Source: Ampullaceana balthica
Lineage: Eukaryota; Mollusca; Gastropoda; Lymnaeidae
Direction of reading: 5' to 3'
NCBI GenBank assembly: GCA_944989445.1
Contig: CALYLW010000346.1
Coordinates: forward strand, 1,229,670 to 1,293,669
DNA: 64,000 nucleotides
Shown: positions 21,990 through 33,507 of the stretch, piece after piece
How positions within the stretch are numbered: position 1 is the first letter of the stretch
How the letters are laid out: each line of letters opens with the position of its first letter
The notes under the pieces: model-generated
Seen by the model: the letters and a program-made list of their open reading frames with translations, nothing else
Told to the model about the DNA's origin: nothing
Databases searched by the model: none
Translations under genes and position numbers: made by a program

Positions 21990-24511
21990 TAATGTCCGGA
22001 ACACTGGAACAAAAGAATGGCTGAGACCTCGGACACAGTGACGTGATGAGTTCTGCTGGAACAAAAGAATGGCTGAGACCTCGGACACGTTGACGTCATG
22101 AGTTCTGCTGGAAGACAAGAATGGCTGAGACCTCGGACACTGTGACGTCATGAGTTCTGCTGGAACAAAAGAATGGCTGAGACCTCGGACACAGTGACGT
22201 CATGAGTTCTGCTGGAACAAAACAATGGCTGGGACCTCGGACACACTGGCATCATGAGTTCTGCTGGAACATAGGGAAGGCTGAGACCTCGGACACGGTG
22301 ACGTCATGAGTTCTGCTGGAACATAGGGAAGGCTGAGACCTCGGACACGGTGACGTCATGAGTTCTGCTGGAACAAAACAATGGCTGAGACCTCGGACAC
22401 AGTGACGTCATGAGTTCTGCTGGAACAAAAGAATGGCTGAGACCTCGGACACAGTGACGTCATGAGTTCTGCTGGAACAAAAGAATGGCTAAGACCTCGG
22501 ACACAGTGACGTCATGAGTTCTGCTGGAAGAAAAGAATGGCTGAGACCTTGGACACAGTGACGTCATGAGTTCTGCTGGAACAAAAGAATGGCTGAGACC
22601 TCGGACACAGTGACGTCATGAGTTCTGCTGGAACAAAAGAATGGCTGAGACCTCGGACACAGTGAAGTCATGAGTTCTGCTGGAACAAAAGAATGGCTGA
22701 GACCTCGGACACAGTGACGTCATGAGTTCTGCTGGAACATAGGGAAGGCTGAGACCTCGGACACGGTGACGTAATGAGTTCTGCTGGAACAAAAGAATGG
22801 CTTAGACCTCGGACACTGTGACGTCATGAGTTCTGCTGAAAAAAACAAAGGCTGAGACCTCGGACACAGTGACGTCATGAGTTCTGCTGGAACATAGGGA
22901 AGGCTGAGACCTCGGACACGCTGACGTCATGAGTTCTGCTGGAACAAAACAATGGCTGAGACCTCGGACACGGTGACGTCATGAGTTCTGCTGGAACAAA
23001 AGAATGGCTGAGACCTCGGAAACGGTGACGTCATGAGTTCTGCTGGAACAAAAGAATGGCTAAGACCTCGGACACAGTGACGTCATGAGTTCTGCTGGAA
23101 CAAAAGAATGGCTGAGACCTCGGACACAGTGACGTCATGAATTCTGCTGGAACAAAAGAATGGCTGAGACCTCGAACACAGTGATGTCATGAGTTCTGCT
23201 GGAACAAAAGAATGGCTGAGACCTCGGACACTGTGACGTCATGAGTTCTGCTGGAACAAAAGAATGGCTGAGACCTCGGACACAGTGACGTCATAAGTTC
23301 TGATGGAACAAAAGAATGGCTGAAACCTCGGACACGGTGACGTCATGAGTTCTGCTGGAACAAAAGAATGGCTGAGACCTCGGACACAGTGACGTCATGA
23401 GTTCTGCTGGAACAAAAGAATGGCTGAGACCTCGGACACAGTGATGTCATGAGTTCTGCTGGAATAAAAGAATGGCTGAGACCTCGGACACGGTGACGTC
23501 ATGAGTTCTGCTGGAACAAAAGAATGGCTGAGACCTCAGACACGGCGACGTAATGAGTTCTGCTGAAACAAAAGAATGGCTGAGACCTCTGACACAGTGA
23601 CGTCATGGGTTCTGCTGAAAGAAAAGAATGGCTGAGACCTCGGACACAGTGACGTCATGAGTTCTGCTAGAACAAAAGAATGGCTGAGACCTTGGACACA
23701 GTGACGTCATGAGTTCTACTGGAACAAAAGAATGGCTGAGACCTCGGACACAGTGACGTCATGAGTTCTGCTGGAACAAAAGAATGGCTGAGACCTCGGA
23801 CACAGTGACGTCATGAGTCCTGCTGGAACAAAACAATGGCTGAGACCTCGGACACAGTGACGTCATGAGTTCTGCTGGAACAAAAGAATGGCTGAGACCT
23901 CGGACACAGTGACGTAATGAGCTCTACTGGAACAAAAGAATGGCTGAGACCTCGGACACAGTGACGTCATGAGTTCTGCTGGAACAAAAGAATGGCTGAG
24001 ACCTCGGACACAGTGACGTCATGAGTTCTGCTGGAACAAAAGAATGGCTGAGACCTCGGACACGGTGACGTCATGAGTTATGCTGGAACAAAAGAATGGC
24101 TGAGACCTCGGACACAGTGACGTCATGAGCTCTACTGGAACAAAAGAATGGCTGAGACCTCGGACACAGTGACGTCATGAGTTCTGCTGGAACAAAAGAA
24201 TGGCTGAGACCTCGGACACAGTGACGTGATGAGTTCTGCTGGAACAAAAGAATGGCTGAGACCTCGGACACGGTGACGTCATGAGTTCTGCTGAAACAAA
24301 AGAATGGCTGAGACCTCGGACACAGTGACGTCATGAGTTATGCTGGAACAAAAGAATGGCTGAGACCTCGGACACAGTGACGTCATGAGTTCTGCTGGAA
24401 CAAAACAATGGCTGAGACCTCGGACACAGTGACGTCATGAGTTCTGCTGGAACAAAAGAATGGCTGAGACCTAGGACACGGTGACGTCATGAGTTCTGCT
24501 GCAATAATACG
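21990..24511. repeat. 52-bp minisatellite with CRE octamers
   Basis: About 48 units of GAACAAAAGAATGGCTGAGA, CCTCGGACACAGTGACGTCA and TGAGTTCTGCTG. Most units hold the palindrome TGACGTCA, the consensus cAMP-response element bound by CREB/ATF bZIP factors. Variants are single-base changes plus a sub-type with ACATAGGGAAGG in place of ACAAAAGAATGG. No long frame runs through the whole array; the short minus frames (TVSEVSAILLF) are artefacts. Confidence 0.95.
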
Positions 24512-25321
24512 GCACACTGTCGTCAGATCGGACACTTCAAGGCATTCTAATTTTTCTGTTCACTATTGAAGACCATAAAACAACTGCGGCATATTCTGAA
24601 GAAAAAAAATACTCATTAAATTAACAATCTTTATAATGCAACAAAGTTAGTGCTAACTTCTTTACACTTCATTGTGAACACCCTCTGAGCTTGTTATGGT
24701 AACGATGCATTGATGGTTACATGTTTATTAGATGCGAACATTGCGCCCCTTAACTGAAGGATGTTGTCAAATGAACTCCAAAATACCTTATGGGCACATA
24801 ACGTCATCAAGTCACTACCACACCACAATCACACCAGAAAATCTCAACAGTATCACCCAAAAAGCGCAAAACATTTTTACGTATGGAGATGTTTCGACTC
24901 CAAAACCACAAAACTGACTCCACTTTAATATTTTGGGTCGGAGATTATGACAAGCATCACGTAGGCACACCATTTGGTTTTCTATAGAAGAACAAACTCA
25001 CAACTGATAAAGTTCTGAATTCGTTTTTATATGATAAAAAAGAAGCAAAAATTAGGAATGGGAGCGTTAGCAGTGGGAGACGAAACTTGAGAATTGGTTT
25101 AAAAAGATGGAGTCGCAGATAGGCTTGTCAAAAAATTAAATTAAATTTATATTAAAAGAAAGCCCTACCTTTTTATTTTGATATTCACTTTAGTTTAAAT
25201 TTTTTTGAAGAAAAAAAAATCCGAGCGCTCAGGAGTTAAAAAATAGGTAAGGTTTGATGTACTTAAACGAAACAAACAAAATGCACTAAAACAAATATAT
25301 AAAAAAAACTGTTGAGCTTTT
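24512..25321. other. no gene recognised
   Basis: AT-rich unique sequence without a supported frame or known repeat. Confidence 0.6.
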
Positions 25322-25815
25322 TAAAAAAAAATTCTTTATATTAACTCGTGGTGTCTGTTTGAACCCTTGCTTGCTTGCTTGATTGTCGCCAAAACTTTGG
25401 ATCGATTTTTAACCCACTTCCTCGTAAGCTAGCGATCTGAAATTTTGCAAGCAGTTTTGTGCCGATGATGAAAATGATGTATGAAAATTTCAGATCGATC
25501 GCATGTACTGTAATTAAATTATTGAATTTTTAGTTTGTTTTATTTATCTCTATGTATCATGTTAAATGTTTGAGATAGTGTCGCAGTGCGTATTATATTG
25601 AACAACCTTTCTGTCGCGCAATAAGGTGCGTATTTTATTGACAACACTTTTTATAAACATATTCCTGATCGGTGCGAATTATATTAAACATGTTTTACGA
25701 CACAACTACAATTTTGTAATTATGGATGGTCTTGCGCTGCGTATTATAATGGACATTCTTTTAGTTACTTCTTGTACATAACGGATTTATAGTAAAAAAA
25801 CTTGGTTATTAGGTT
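25322..25815 (-). mobile_element. fold-back family E, inverted copy
   Basis: Reverse-complement copy of the two units at 26541 and 27032. Shared landmarks: TTAACTCGTGGTGTCTG, a GCTTGCTTGCTT run at the place of (CGGT)n, AACCCACTTCCTCGTAAGCT, and several GGTGCGTATT motifs. Confidence 0.75.
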
Positions 25816-26243
25816 TTTTTTAAATTTTCTTCTTTTTTTTCCTTTTAAAATGCGACAAAAATGTTTTAGTTTTTTTTTAAATTTGTGTGTATTGAGGTTA
25901 CATTTAGATCTACATTTTGCATGAGGCGCAAATACTCCAGCGTTCGTGTCTTATTCATCTCATTAAAAACTTTTAAGGTGTTCTGATTTCATTATGTGGA
26001 TGTTAGAACACTTTTCTTTATTGGTGAGACAAGTCTTCTATGGAGTAACCATGGCAACATAGAAAACACATCAAAGTCATTTCAAACATTTAAATCCAAA
26101 AGTTAAAATAGTTGAATACAACTCAATAGAACAGTTAAATACAACATGATAGAAATATTTGAATACAAAATGAAAGAAATAGTTGAATACAACATGATGG
26201 AAATAGCTCAATTGGATTAGACTCACCACACTTCACAAAAAAC
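25816..26243. other. no gene; weak degenerate repeat
   Basis: T-rich sequence, then about three degenerate units of GTTGAATACAACATGATAGA AATA at 26100-26215. Confidence 0.5.
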
Positions 26244-26540
26244 TAGGGCTGGTACTGATTACAAAAATTTTGTTCGATTAATCGGGGAAAAATTTAATTG
26301 ATTACTCGATTAATTTCGATGAATTATATTTTTTATAACGCATATATAGATCCCATTTATTTGCGATTCATTATTTCGCGAAATCGGTTAAGTCGCGGTG
26401 ATCCCAGGACTCCCAAATTTTGTGACGTAGCTCAGCAAATTCGTTCTGCTATGCAAGAAATAAGGAAGAAAACTCATTTTTTAACGTATACACTTCTAAA
26501 TAAATAATATTAATACGAGGCAAAGTAATAAATAAGAAAA

Positions 26541-27031
26541 ACCCGTAAAAAACCAAGTTTTTGACTATAAATCCTTTATGTACGAGAAGTAATTAAAAGA
26601 ATGTTCATTATAATACGCAGCGCCAGACCATCCAGAAATACAAAATTGCAGTTGTGTCGTAAAACATGTTTAATATAATGCGCACCGATCAGGAATATGT
26701 TTATAAAAAGAGCTGTCAATAAAATACGCACCTTTTTGCGCGACAGAAAGGTTGTTCAATATAATACGCACCGCGACGCTCTATATAAAAAAATAGCATG
26801 ATACATAGGAATAAATAAAATAATCTAAACAATCAATAATTTAATTACGGTACATGCGATCGATCTGAAATTTTGATACATTGTTTTTATCATTGGTACG
26901 AAACTGCCTGCAAAATTTAAGCTCGCTATCTTGCGAGCAAGTGGGTTAAAAATCGATCAAAAGTTTTGGCGCAAGGTCGGTCGGTCGGTCGGTCGGTCGG
27001 TCGGCCGCAGACACCACGAGTTAATATAAAG
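26541..27031 (+). mobile_element. fold-back family E, direct copy 1
   Basis: Runs from CCGTAAAAAACCAAGTTTTT to CACGAGTTAATATAAAGGAT. Holds four spaced motifs of the type AATATAATACGCACCG (26615, 26670, 26717, 26759) and a (GGTC)n tract at 26975-27003. Confidence 0.75.
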
Positions 27032-27545
27032 GATTTAATAAAAACAACCCGTAAAAAACCAAGTTTTTGACTATAAATCCTTTACGCATGAGACGTAACT
27101 AAAAGAATGTTCATTATAACACGCAGCGCAAGAACATCCAAAAATACAACATTGCAGTTGTGTCGTAAAACGTGTTTAATATAATGCGCACCGATCAGGA
27201 ATATGTTTATAAAAAGTGCTGTCAATAAAATACGCACCTTATTGCGCGACAGAAAGGTTGTTCAATATAATACGCACCGCGACGCTCTATCTCAAAAAAT
27301 AGCATGATACATAAGAATAAATAAAATAATCAAAAAAAATCAATAATTTAATTACAGTACATGCGATCGATCTGAAATTTTGATACATTGTTTTTATCAT
27401 CGGTACGAAACTGCCTGCAAAATGTCAGCTCGCTATCTTGCGAGCAAGTGGGTTAAAAATTGATCAAAAGTTTTGGCGACAAGGGCGGTCGGTCGGTCGG
27501 TCGGTCGGCCGCAGACACCACGAGTTAATATAAAGGATTTAAAAA
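27032..27545 (+). mobile_element. fold-back family E, direct copy 2
   Basis: Close direct repeat of 26541-27031 with the same four ATACGCACC motifs and (GGTC)n. The two lie head to tail. Confidence 0.75.
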
Positions 27546-27721
27546 ATATAATTTTAAAATAAATTTGAAAAAAAGAAAAATATTTTCGTAAATTTTAATA
27601 GAATTTTAATCGATCGAATTAATTTATTAATTTAATCGATCAAATTAATTTTAATCGATTTAATTTTTTTAAACGATTAATCGATTAATTAATCGTTACT
27701 TTCCGCAACCCTACAAATATC

Positions 27722-28182
27722 ACTTGTGAAAAACACACATTCATTTCAAGACCAGCTCAGTAGGAATACTAACATTTCAGGCACACGAAAAGACACAATC
27801 AGAAATATTGAAAACATAAATAAATCGTTTGCCTACAACCAAAGTAGAAATTGAAAAAAAAACGTTCATTTAAAGCTCTTAGTACTTATACTTATAAAAA
27901 CCTGACCAGTTTTATCCACAGCTTCATCATAAGTTTGGTGTCGCTCTCACCGCGTTGTGTACATTCTTTGTAATCCAATTGTGTCAGATATTTAGCCATA
28001 CTTTTATACATGACACATTATGTATCCCGCGTACCATGAAAGCGTAAGACTGTCATACAACTTAATGATGGACCTCAACTCACTACAGAACCTTACTGAC
28101 ACAATATCAGTTTGAAAAAAAAATCTTTCTACATCACACACAATAATACTGCCTCAAAGAGGTTCAAAATTATAATGAGTGA
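27722..28182. other. no gene recognised
   Basis: Unique AT-rich sequence. Confidence 0.6.
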
Positions 28183-28245
28183 TTTATCTTATCTGTTACA
28201 GAAGCTCCTTCTATACAGAAGATTATTGCATCCGTGAGATTTCGT
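28183..28245 (-). mobile_element. SINE tail fragment
   Basis: Minus strand ATCTTCTGTATAGAAGGAGC TTCTGTAACAGATAAGATAA matches the 3' end of the SINE at 19964-20229. The head is absent. Confidence 0.65.
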
Positions 28246-28589
28246 TTCATGAACAGACGCTGGTTGTTTACGTTCACATCCTGTCGTATTAGGTAAAGAC
28301 TGCTGTATCTCCTTTAAATTTTGGTAGCCTTCGCACCACATGTGTTGTTTATGGCTGCGGTAAAGCTGATACACACTTGTAGACAAACTCAATATAAGTT
28401 GACAGCAGCCGAACAGCTCTCAACAAAATGTGAAACAAACCAAATTTAGAGCATGGAAAGCGCATGTCACCCGTCCCGCTATATGGTTTATCGACCTAAA
28501 TCTAACTTGTACGTCAGAATAAACGCCACCCATTGCTGGCATTATCATCAGTTTGTTACCTGCAATTTGGGGTATCTATACCGCGAAGT
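28246..28589. other. no gene recognised
   Basis: Unique sequence; nothing supported. Confidence 0.5.
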
Positions 28590-28652
28590 GAAAGCTTGAA
28601 GTGTAAGCTTGAAGTGTAAGCGTGAAGTGTAAGCGTGAAGTGTAAGCGTACT
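28590..28652. repeat. 14-bp tandem repeat
   Basis: About 4.5 units of GTGAAGTGTAAGCG. Confidence 0.9.
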
Positions 28653-28859
28653 CAGCACAAGATTGAAGAGACCATCATCGCGCTGTTCAACTGGAAAAAA
28701 TGAAGAAGCTGCTCTATATCAGTGTGCCATTTTTGAGAACGTTACGAACAGCGTATGGTTGACGTCAAGAGTTGAATGGATAATGATTCCAGAATATTTA
28801 TCATTCTAATTTTGGAATTATCTGCGTAAATACTTAGGATAAATAAAAAATTAATCACA

Positions 28860-29536
28860 TCCTCATATATAATAAAAGGCAAGTTTCTGTCCTTTCTGTC
28901 CCGTCATCTATAGCGATTGGTCCCTCAAACACATATGACTCCTACAGCCAATCACTAGCGGAGAAAAATTTACATATTACGCGGAGGTTCAAAACGAGTT
29001 ATTTTTGGTGCAGTTTTTTTTTCATAATTCATTAGGTTATTCCCATCTTGAAGTGATGCCTGCCGCTTATTCCAATGGCAATTCTGTTAAATGCTTTTTC
29101 CTTGATGGTCCTGGTGGGTAGTGGCAAGAGTTGTAAGTGTTGTTTGTTTTTGTTTCTGTTATTGTTGTTGTTTTGTTGTTGTTTTGTTGTTGCTGCTTTG
29201 TTGTTGTTGCTGTTGTTGTTGCTGTTGTTGTTGCTGATTTGTTGTTGTTGCTGTTGTTGTTGCTGTTGTTGTTGCTGTTGTTGTTGTAGTTGTTGTTTTG
29301 TTGTTGTTGTTTTTGTTGTTTTGTTGTTGTTGTTTTGTTGTTTTTGTTTTGTTGTTGTTGCTGTTGTTGTTTTTGTTGTTTTTGCTGTTTTTGTTGTTGT
29401 TGTTGTCCACATCCCTTGCCCTGCGACGACAATGTCCAGCAAACGCTTCAGCATAACAACTACCAAAACATAGCGTCCATGAACTTCACAGGTCACCCTA
29501 CACTTATTCCCGTCCTTGGGCGGACTTTGTTACTAG
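28860..29536 (+). mobile_element. Helitron-like element 2, carrying (TTG)n
   Basis: Begins TCCTCATATATAATAAAAGG, preceded by A at 28859; ends with a GTCC...GGAC hairpin then TTTGTTACTAG, followed by T at 29537. That is Helitron TC...CTAG layout in an A^T site. The body holds (TTG)n at 29160-29405 and shares with Helitron 1 a 32-bp segment (GTCCACATCCCTTGCCCTGC GACGACAATGTC). No Rep/helicase frame. Confidence 0.7.
29160..29405. repeat. (TTG)n microsatellite inside Helitron 2
   Basis: Imperfect TTG/CTG triplets; poly-Q and poly-C frames are artefacts. Confidence 0.95.
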
Positions 29537-29537
29537 T

Positions 29538-29901
29538 AATATATAAGTGGTAAAATATATGCATCACATTCCCTTTACGGTATTTCCACATGTCTGAATG
29601 TGTTCCTTTAGGAAAGAATTTTAAAATCAATTTGAGAAAACAATAAGATCCTTCAAAATTTATACAGGTTTGGGGTAAATAAATTGCTGCTAAAAAATAC
29701 ACATGGTCCATATGGTATGCGGTATTTACTAAATAAATGGGGTTTTTGTTTTAGAAAAAGGAAGCATTGGCAGAAATATGAGCAACTATTACAATGGGAT
29801 ACGAATCGATAAAAAGTGTAAAAGTGAAAGTATTGAGTTTGAATACACAATTGGTTACATGATGGCAATTTGAGTTGAGGAGCTCTTGTCGATACCAGAG
29901 T
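29538..29901. other. no gene recognised
   Basis: AT-rich unique sequence. The 29870-29901 part may belong to the LINE tail that continues at 30222. Confidence 0.5.
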
Positions 29902-29909
29902 GCCTAGGG

Positions 29910-30221
29910 CATTGCTACTCAAAGTGGTGGTCCGAGGACCGGAGCCGGTCCGTGGGCAATCCCCCGCCGGTCCTCAGAAGCTATCAAGAATGGACAGTAA
30001 CATCTAATTATAATCCTCCATTTGCAAAACCATTAAAAATAAATATAAAGAATATGTTAATTTTTCGGCAATAAGCATATAAAATGAAATAGATAAACTA
30101 AAATACTTCCCTGAAATAAAATTTCACTACCACGACAGTACAGGAAAAATAGTGCACCAGTCCCTGGTGCAATGGAAAAATTTCTACCGGTCCGCCAAAC
30201 TAGAAAGTTTGAGAAGCACTG
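29910..30221. mobile_element. hAT MITE G, copy 3 (312 bp)
   Basis: Ends CATTGCTACTCAAAGTGGTG and, minus strand, CAGTGCTTCTCAAACTTTCT, with GGTCCG...CCGGTCC inner sequence. Perfect 8-bp target duplication GCCTAGGG at 29902-29909 and 30222-30229. Same family as 56372-56559 and 56604-56791, but longer. Confidence 0.88.
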
Positions 30222-30269
30222 GCCTAGGGCCTGCTCTTCGTCCGTCGTGATCGACGATGACCACTCTCA

Positions 30270-30536
30270 TCATATTTGCTGGGCCGCCACATGTGTTCTC
30301 TGGTGGCTTATTAACCCTATTTTTGCACGAAAGAGGGGTCCGCATGTCGGACAAGAGATAGAAGCGGTCCCTTCAGGTGGGTTTTGGTTACGTTCCTTTC
30401 TGGCTTGGCGTTTCAACTTGGCAGCCTGTTGTCTATTAGCTTCACAGACAGCTGCGCCATTCCATATCGTAGAGCGCCAGTGGGCTCGGTTACTGGCTGC
30501 TGCTTCCCAGGAGTCATGTCCGATGTCGAAGGCCAT
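30270..30536 (-). pseudogene. LINE ORF2 C-terminal fragment (C2H2-like tail)
   Basis: Minus-strand remnant of a non-LTR retrotransposon polyprotein end: DIGHDSWEAAASNRAHWRST, a basic stretch, then CPTCGPLFRAKIGLISHQRTH, a CxxC...H....H zinc-knuckle-like tail. The full family order is seen in the LINE at 59590-62265, where a W-E..A..DR..WR block and C..C...SRIGLISH tail also end the protein. Upstream coding sequence is replaced abruptly by the 18-bp array at 30538, and MITE G copy 3 sits in its 3' flank. The RT domain is absent. Confidence 0.75.
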
Positions 30537-30537
30537 T

Positions 30538-31745
30538 CACCCTGAGACCACCATTCACCCTGAGACCACCATTCACCCTGAGACCACCATTCACCCCGAG
30601 ACCACCATTCACCCTAAGACCACCATTCAGCATGAGACCACCATTCAGCATGAGACCACCATTCAGCATGAGACCACCATTCACCCTTAGACCACAATTC
30701 ACCCTTAGACCACAATTCACTCTGAGACCACCTTTCACCCTGAGACCACCATTCACCCTGAGACCACCATTCACCATGAGACCACCATTCACCCTGAGAC
30801 CACCATTCACCATGAGACCACCATTCACGCTGAGACCACCATTCACCCTGAGACCACCATTCACCCTGAGACCACCATTCACCCTGAGACCACCATTCAC
30901 CATGAGACCACCTTTCACCTTTAGACCACAATTCAATCTGAGACCACCATTCACCCTGAGATCACCATTCACCATGAGACCACCATTCACCTTGAGGCCA
31001 CCATTCACCATGAGACCACCATTAACTCTGAGACCACCATTCACCCTGAGACAACCATTCACCCTGAGACCACCATTCACCCTGAAACCACCATTCACTC
31101 TAAGACAACCATTCACCCCGAGACCACCATTCACCTTAGAACACCATTTACCCTAAGGCCGCCATTCACCCTAAGACCACCATTCACTTTGAGACCACCA
31201 TTCAGCATGGGACCACCATTCACCCTTAGACCACAATTCACTCTGAAACCACAATTCACTCTGAGACCACCATTCACCCTGAAACCACCATTCACCCAAA
31301 GACCACCATTCACCCTGAGAGCACCATTCACCCTAAGACCACCATTCACCCTAAGACCACCATTCAGCATGAGACCACCATTCACCCTTAGACCATAATT
31401 CACTCCGAGACCACCTTTCACCATCAGACCACCATTCACCATGAGACCATCATTCACCCTGAAACCACCATTCACCCTGAGACCACCATTCACACTGAGA
31501 CCACCATTCACCATGAGACCACCATTCAACCTGAGACCACCATTCACCCTAAGACCACCATTCACTCTGAGACCACCATTCACCATAAGACCACCATTCA
31601 CCCTAAGACCACCATTCAGCATGAGACCATCATTCACCCTTTGTCCACAATTCACCCTGAAACCACCATTCACACTGAAACCACTATTCACCATGAAACC
31701 AACATTCACCATGAAACCAACATTCAACATGAAACCACCAATCAT
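30538..31745. repeat. 18-bp minisatellite
   Basis: About 67 units of ACCACCATTCACCCTGAG. The unit length is a multiple of 3 and lacks stops in several frames, giving 100-206-codon frames on both strands (RPPFTL, VNGGLR, EWWSQG repeats). No signal peptide, start context or non-repeat domain supports expression. Confidence 0.95.
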
Positions 31746-32950
31746 GTGTGGTACTTATCCACCAAGAGTGTCTCATCACCTGAGCCTGTAAGAAGGAAGT
31801 GATACCCCACCCCCTCCCACCTTACTTTTTATCGGAATCCCCTTGTTGTTCCTCCAGTCCAGCTAAAAATAGTTGCTGAGTGTCAGAGGCTGACAGCCGA
31901 GACTACAGGTGAAACTCGAGCCATTAAACTCGCTTCTCGTTTATTTCCGAACTGCTTCAATCAAATTTGATGAAGGTCATAAATGCGAGGCGGTAAAAAG
32001 TTCAAGAAAACAACATTGTAGAATGTTTATGCAGTAGAGTTGTAATTGTAGAACTACACCCCCTGCCCAGCCCCCAGCCCCCTCCTCCTACCAATTGGAC
32101 AGAGAGTGACACGAGTTCTTGTAAATATTACATTTTGTATAGTCTATTTGGGACTTCTACAATACCTGTAAGATCTATAGTACCTTTGGATTTTATAGTG
32201 CATGTTTCTCAGTACTACCTGTACATTTTTAAGCCCCTGCAACATCTATACTACAAGGGCCGGACGATCTATCCGTTAGACAGTGCACTTGCAGGGAGTG
32301 AAAAAATCGAGGAGCGCAAAATTCATTTTATGGAAAGGCGTAGGAAAGTTTCGAAAAATGAATTTCAAAAAGAAGTCCCAAAAAAATGAGTTCATAAATC
32401 TTTTTAATAGTATATTGTATAAAATTATCCTTTATGGCTTATGGTAATATAAAAATCACTAATATTATATTATAAACCAAAATTTCGATTAAAACCCGGG
32501 CCGTAGTAAGTTTCATGACAAGAGGCTATACCATTTATTGGTCTGCGACGCAAGTGGTATAACAAGAATGCTTTGCGCCCGGAAGCAAAGTTTAAAAAAA
32601 TATAAAATATACAGTTTAATTAAATTTCACTACTATATAAAGCTGTAAGCCTCATTTTGGAGCCCCTGTACCTTGGCGCCCGGGGACAAACATACCCCAC
32701 TGCCCCACATTGTTACAAGTTGACCGGCGCACAAGACAAAGTGGTTTAACCCTTAAGGTTCTGACGGCACTTAAGTACTGCCTTAATGAAATGTAAAAAT
32801 AAAGTAAAAGTTCTAATACTTTAATTCCAGTTACTATATGGTGAGATTTAATAAACATCCCTTTGTTAATAATAGGTATATGTATTGTCTTCCAGTGCAC
32901 TACGAGACATTCTTTGTATGTTGGTTATCATAGTTGACTGAGACAAATAC
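31746..32950. other. no gene; hAT-like flank
   Basis: Unique, AT-rich in part. 32250-32300 (CAAGGGCCGGACGATCTATC) and 32655-32715 (GGAGCCCCTGTACCTTGGCG) resemble hAT subterminal sequence and may belong with the remnant at 32951. Confidence 0.4.
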
Positions 32951-33420
32951 ATGAGTAAGACCATTCAAAATCAGGTCATTCACCCAGTTGCACATGTCAA
33001 AAGTCACATAAAGGAAGTGAAAAAATCAAAATATTACTCAATGATATTATGTTGCTCTCTTGACATAAGTAAGGCACAACAAATTTTCTTCGTTTTAAGG
33101 CATGGGGCAATTGGAAAGGAAGACATCAACAACCATGAAACTTTTTGGGGCTTTCTTCCAATTGAAAGATTAACATGCCAAAAACTTTTCGATATCGTAC
33201 TCCGAGAGCTAGAAAACCTGGGATTGTCTTTTGAAAACATGAGAGGCTAAGGAGATGATAATGGGGCGAACATGAAATGAGAACATGCGGGATGCAAGAA
33301 AAGATTAGAAACATCAACCCTTGAGCACTTTTTATACCACATGGAAGCCACGCCCTTTTAACTTGTTGAGACTTGATATGGAAAAATCCCCATTAGAAGG
33401 AGCCAACTTCTTTGATATTG
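32951..33420 (+). pseudogene. ZMYM1-like hAT transposase fragment
   Basis: Plus-strand frame of 99 codons with SKYYSMILCCSLDISKAQQ, FWGFLPIERLTCQKLFDIVL and ELENLGLSFENMRG, then, past an in-frame stop, GDDNGANMK, another stop and KRLETSTLEHFLYHMEATPF. These match, in order, the catalytic-domain DxS..Q block, the F.GF block and the RGQGYDNGANM motif of ZMYM1/DUF4371 hAT proteins. At least two stops; N- and C-terminal parts missing. A different subfamily from the copies at 4920 and 8551. Confidence 0.8.
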
Positions 33421-33507
33421 TCCAAAAAAATTGTAATTTTTTTCTTTATGGACTTTCAGACGGGTCATTCTTTTAAAGCACGTTTAATTTTAACTAACCG
33501 TAAAGCA

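Larger units (their letters stand above)
26244..27713. mobile_element. hAT-type MITE (TAGGG termini) containing two family E units
   Basis: Left end TAGGGCTGGTACTGATTA and right end, minus strand, TAGGGTTGCGGAAAGTAACG, both next to GATTAATCG-rich subtermini. Flanking 8-mers CAAAAAAC (26236-26243) and CAAATATC (27714-27721) agree at 6 of 8 positions. It surrounds the two direct copies of family E. Confidence 0.55.

Noticed and set aside
21990..24511. CRISPR-like array
   Set aside because: Units are contiguous near-identical 52-mers with no unique spacers, in a eukaryotic context.
30514..31745. Long minus and plus frames of VNGGLR / RPPFTL repeats
   Set aside because: They exist only because an 18-bp unit has no stop in several frames; both strands are open and there is no non-repeat domain.
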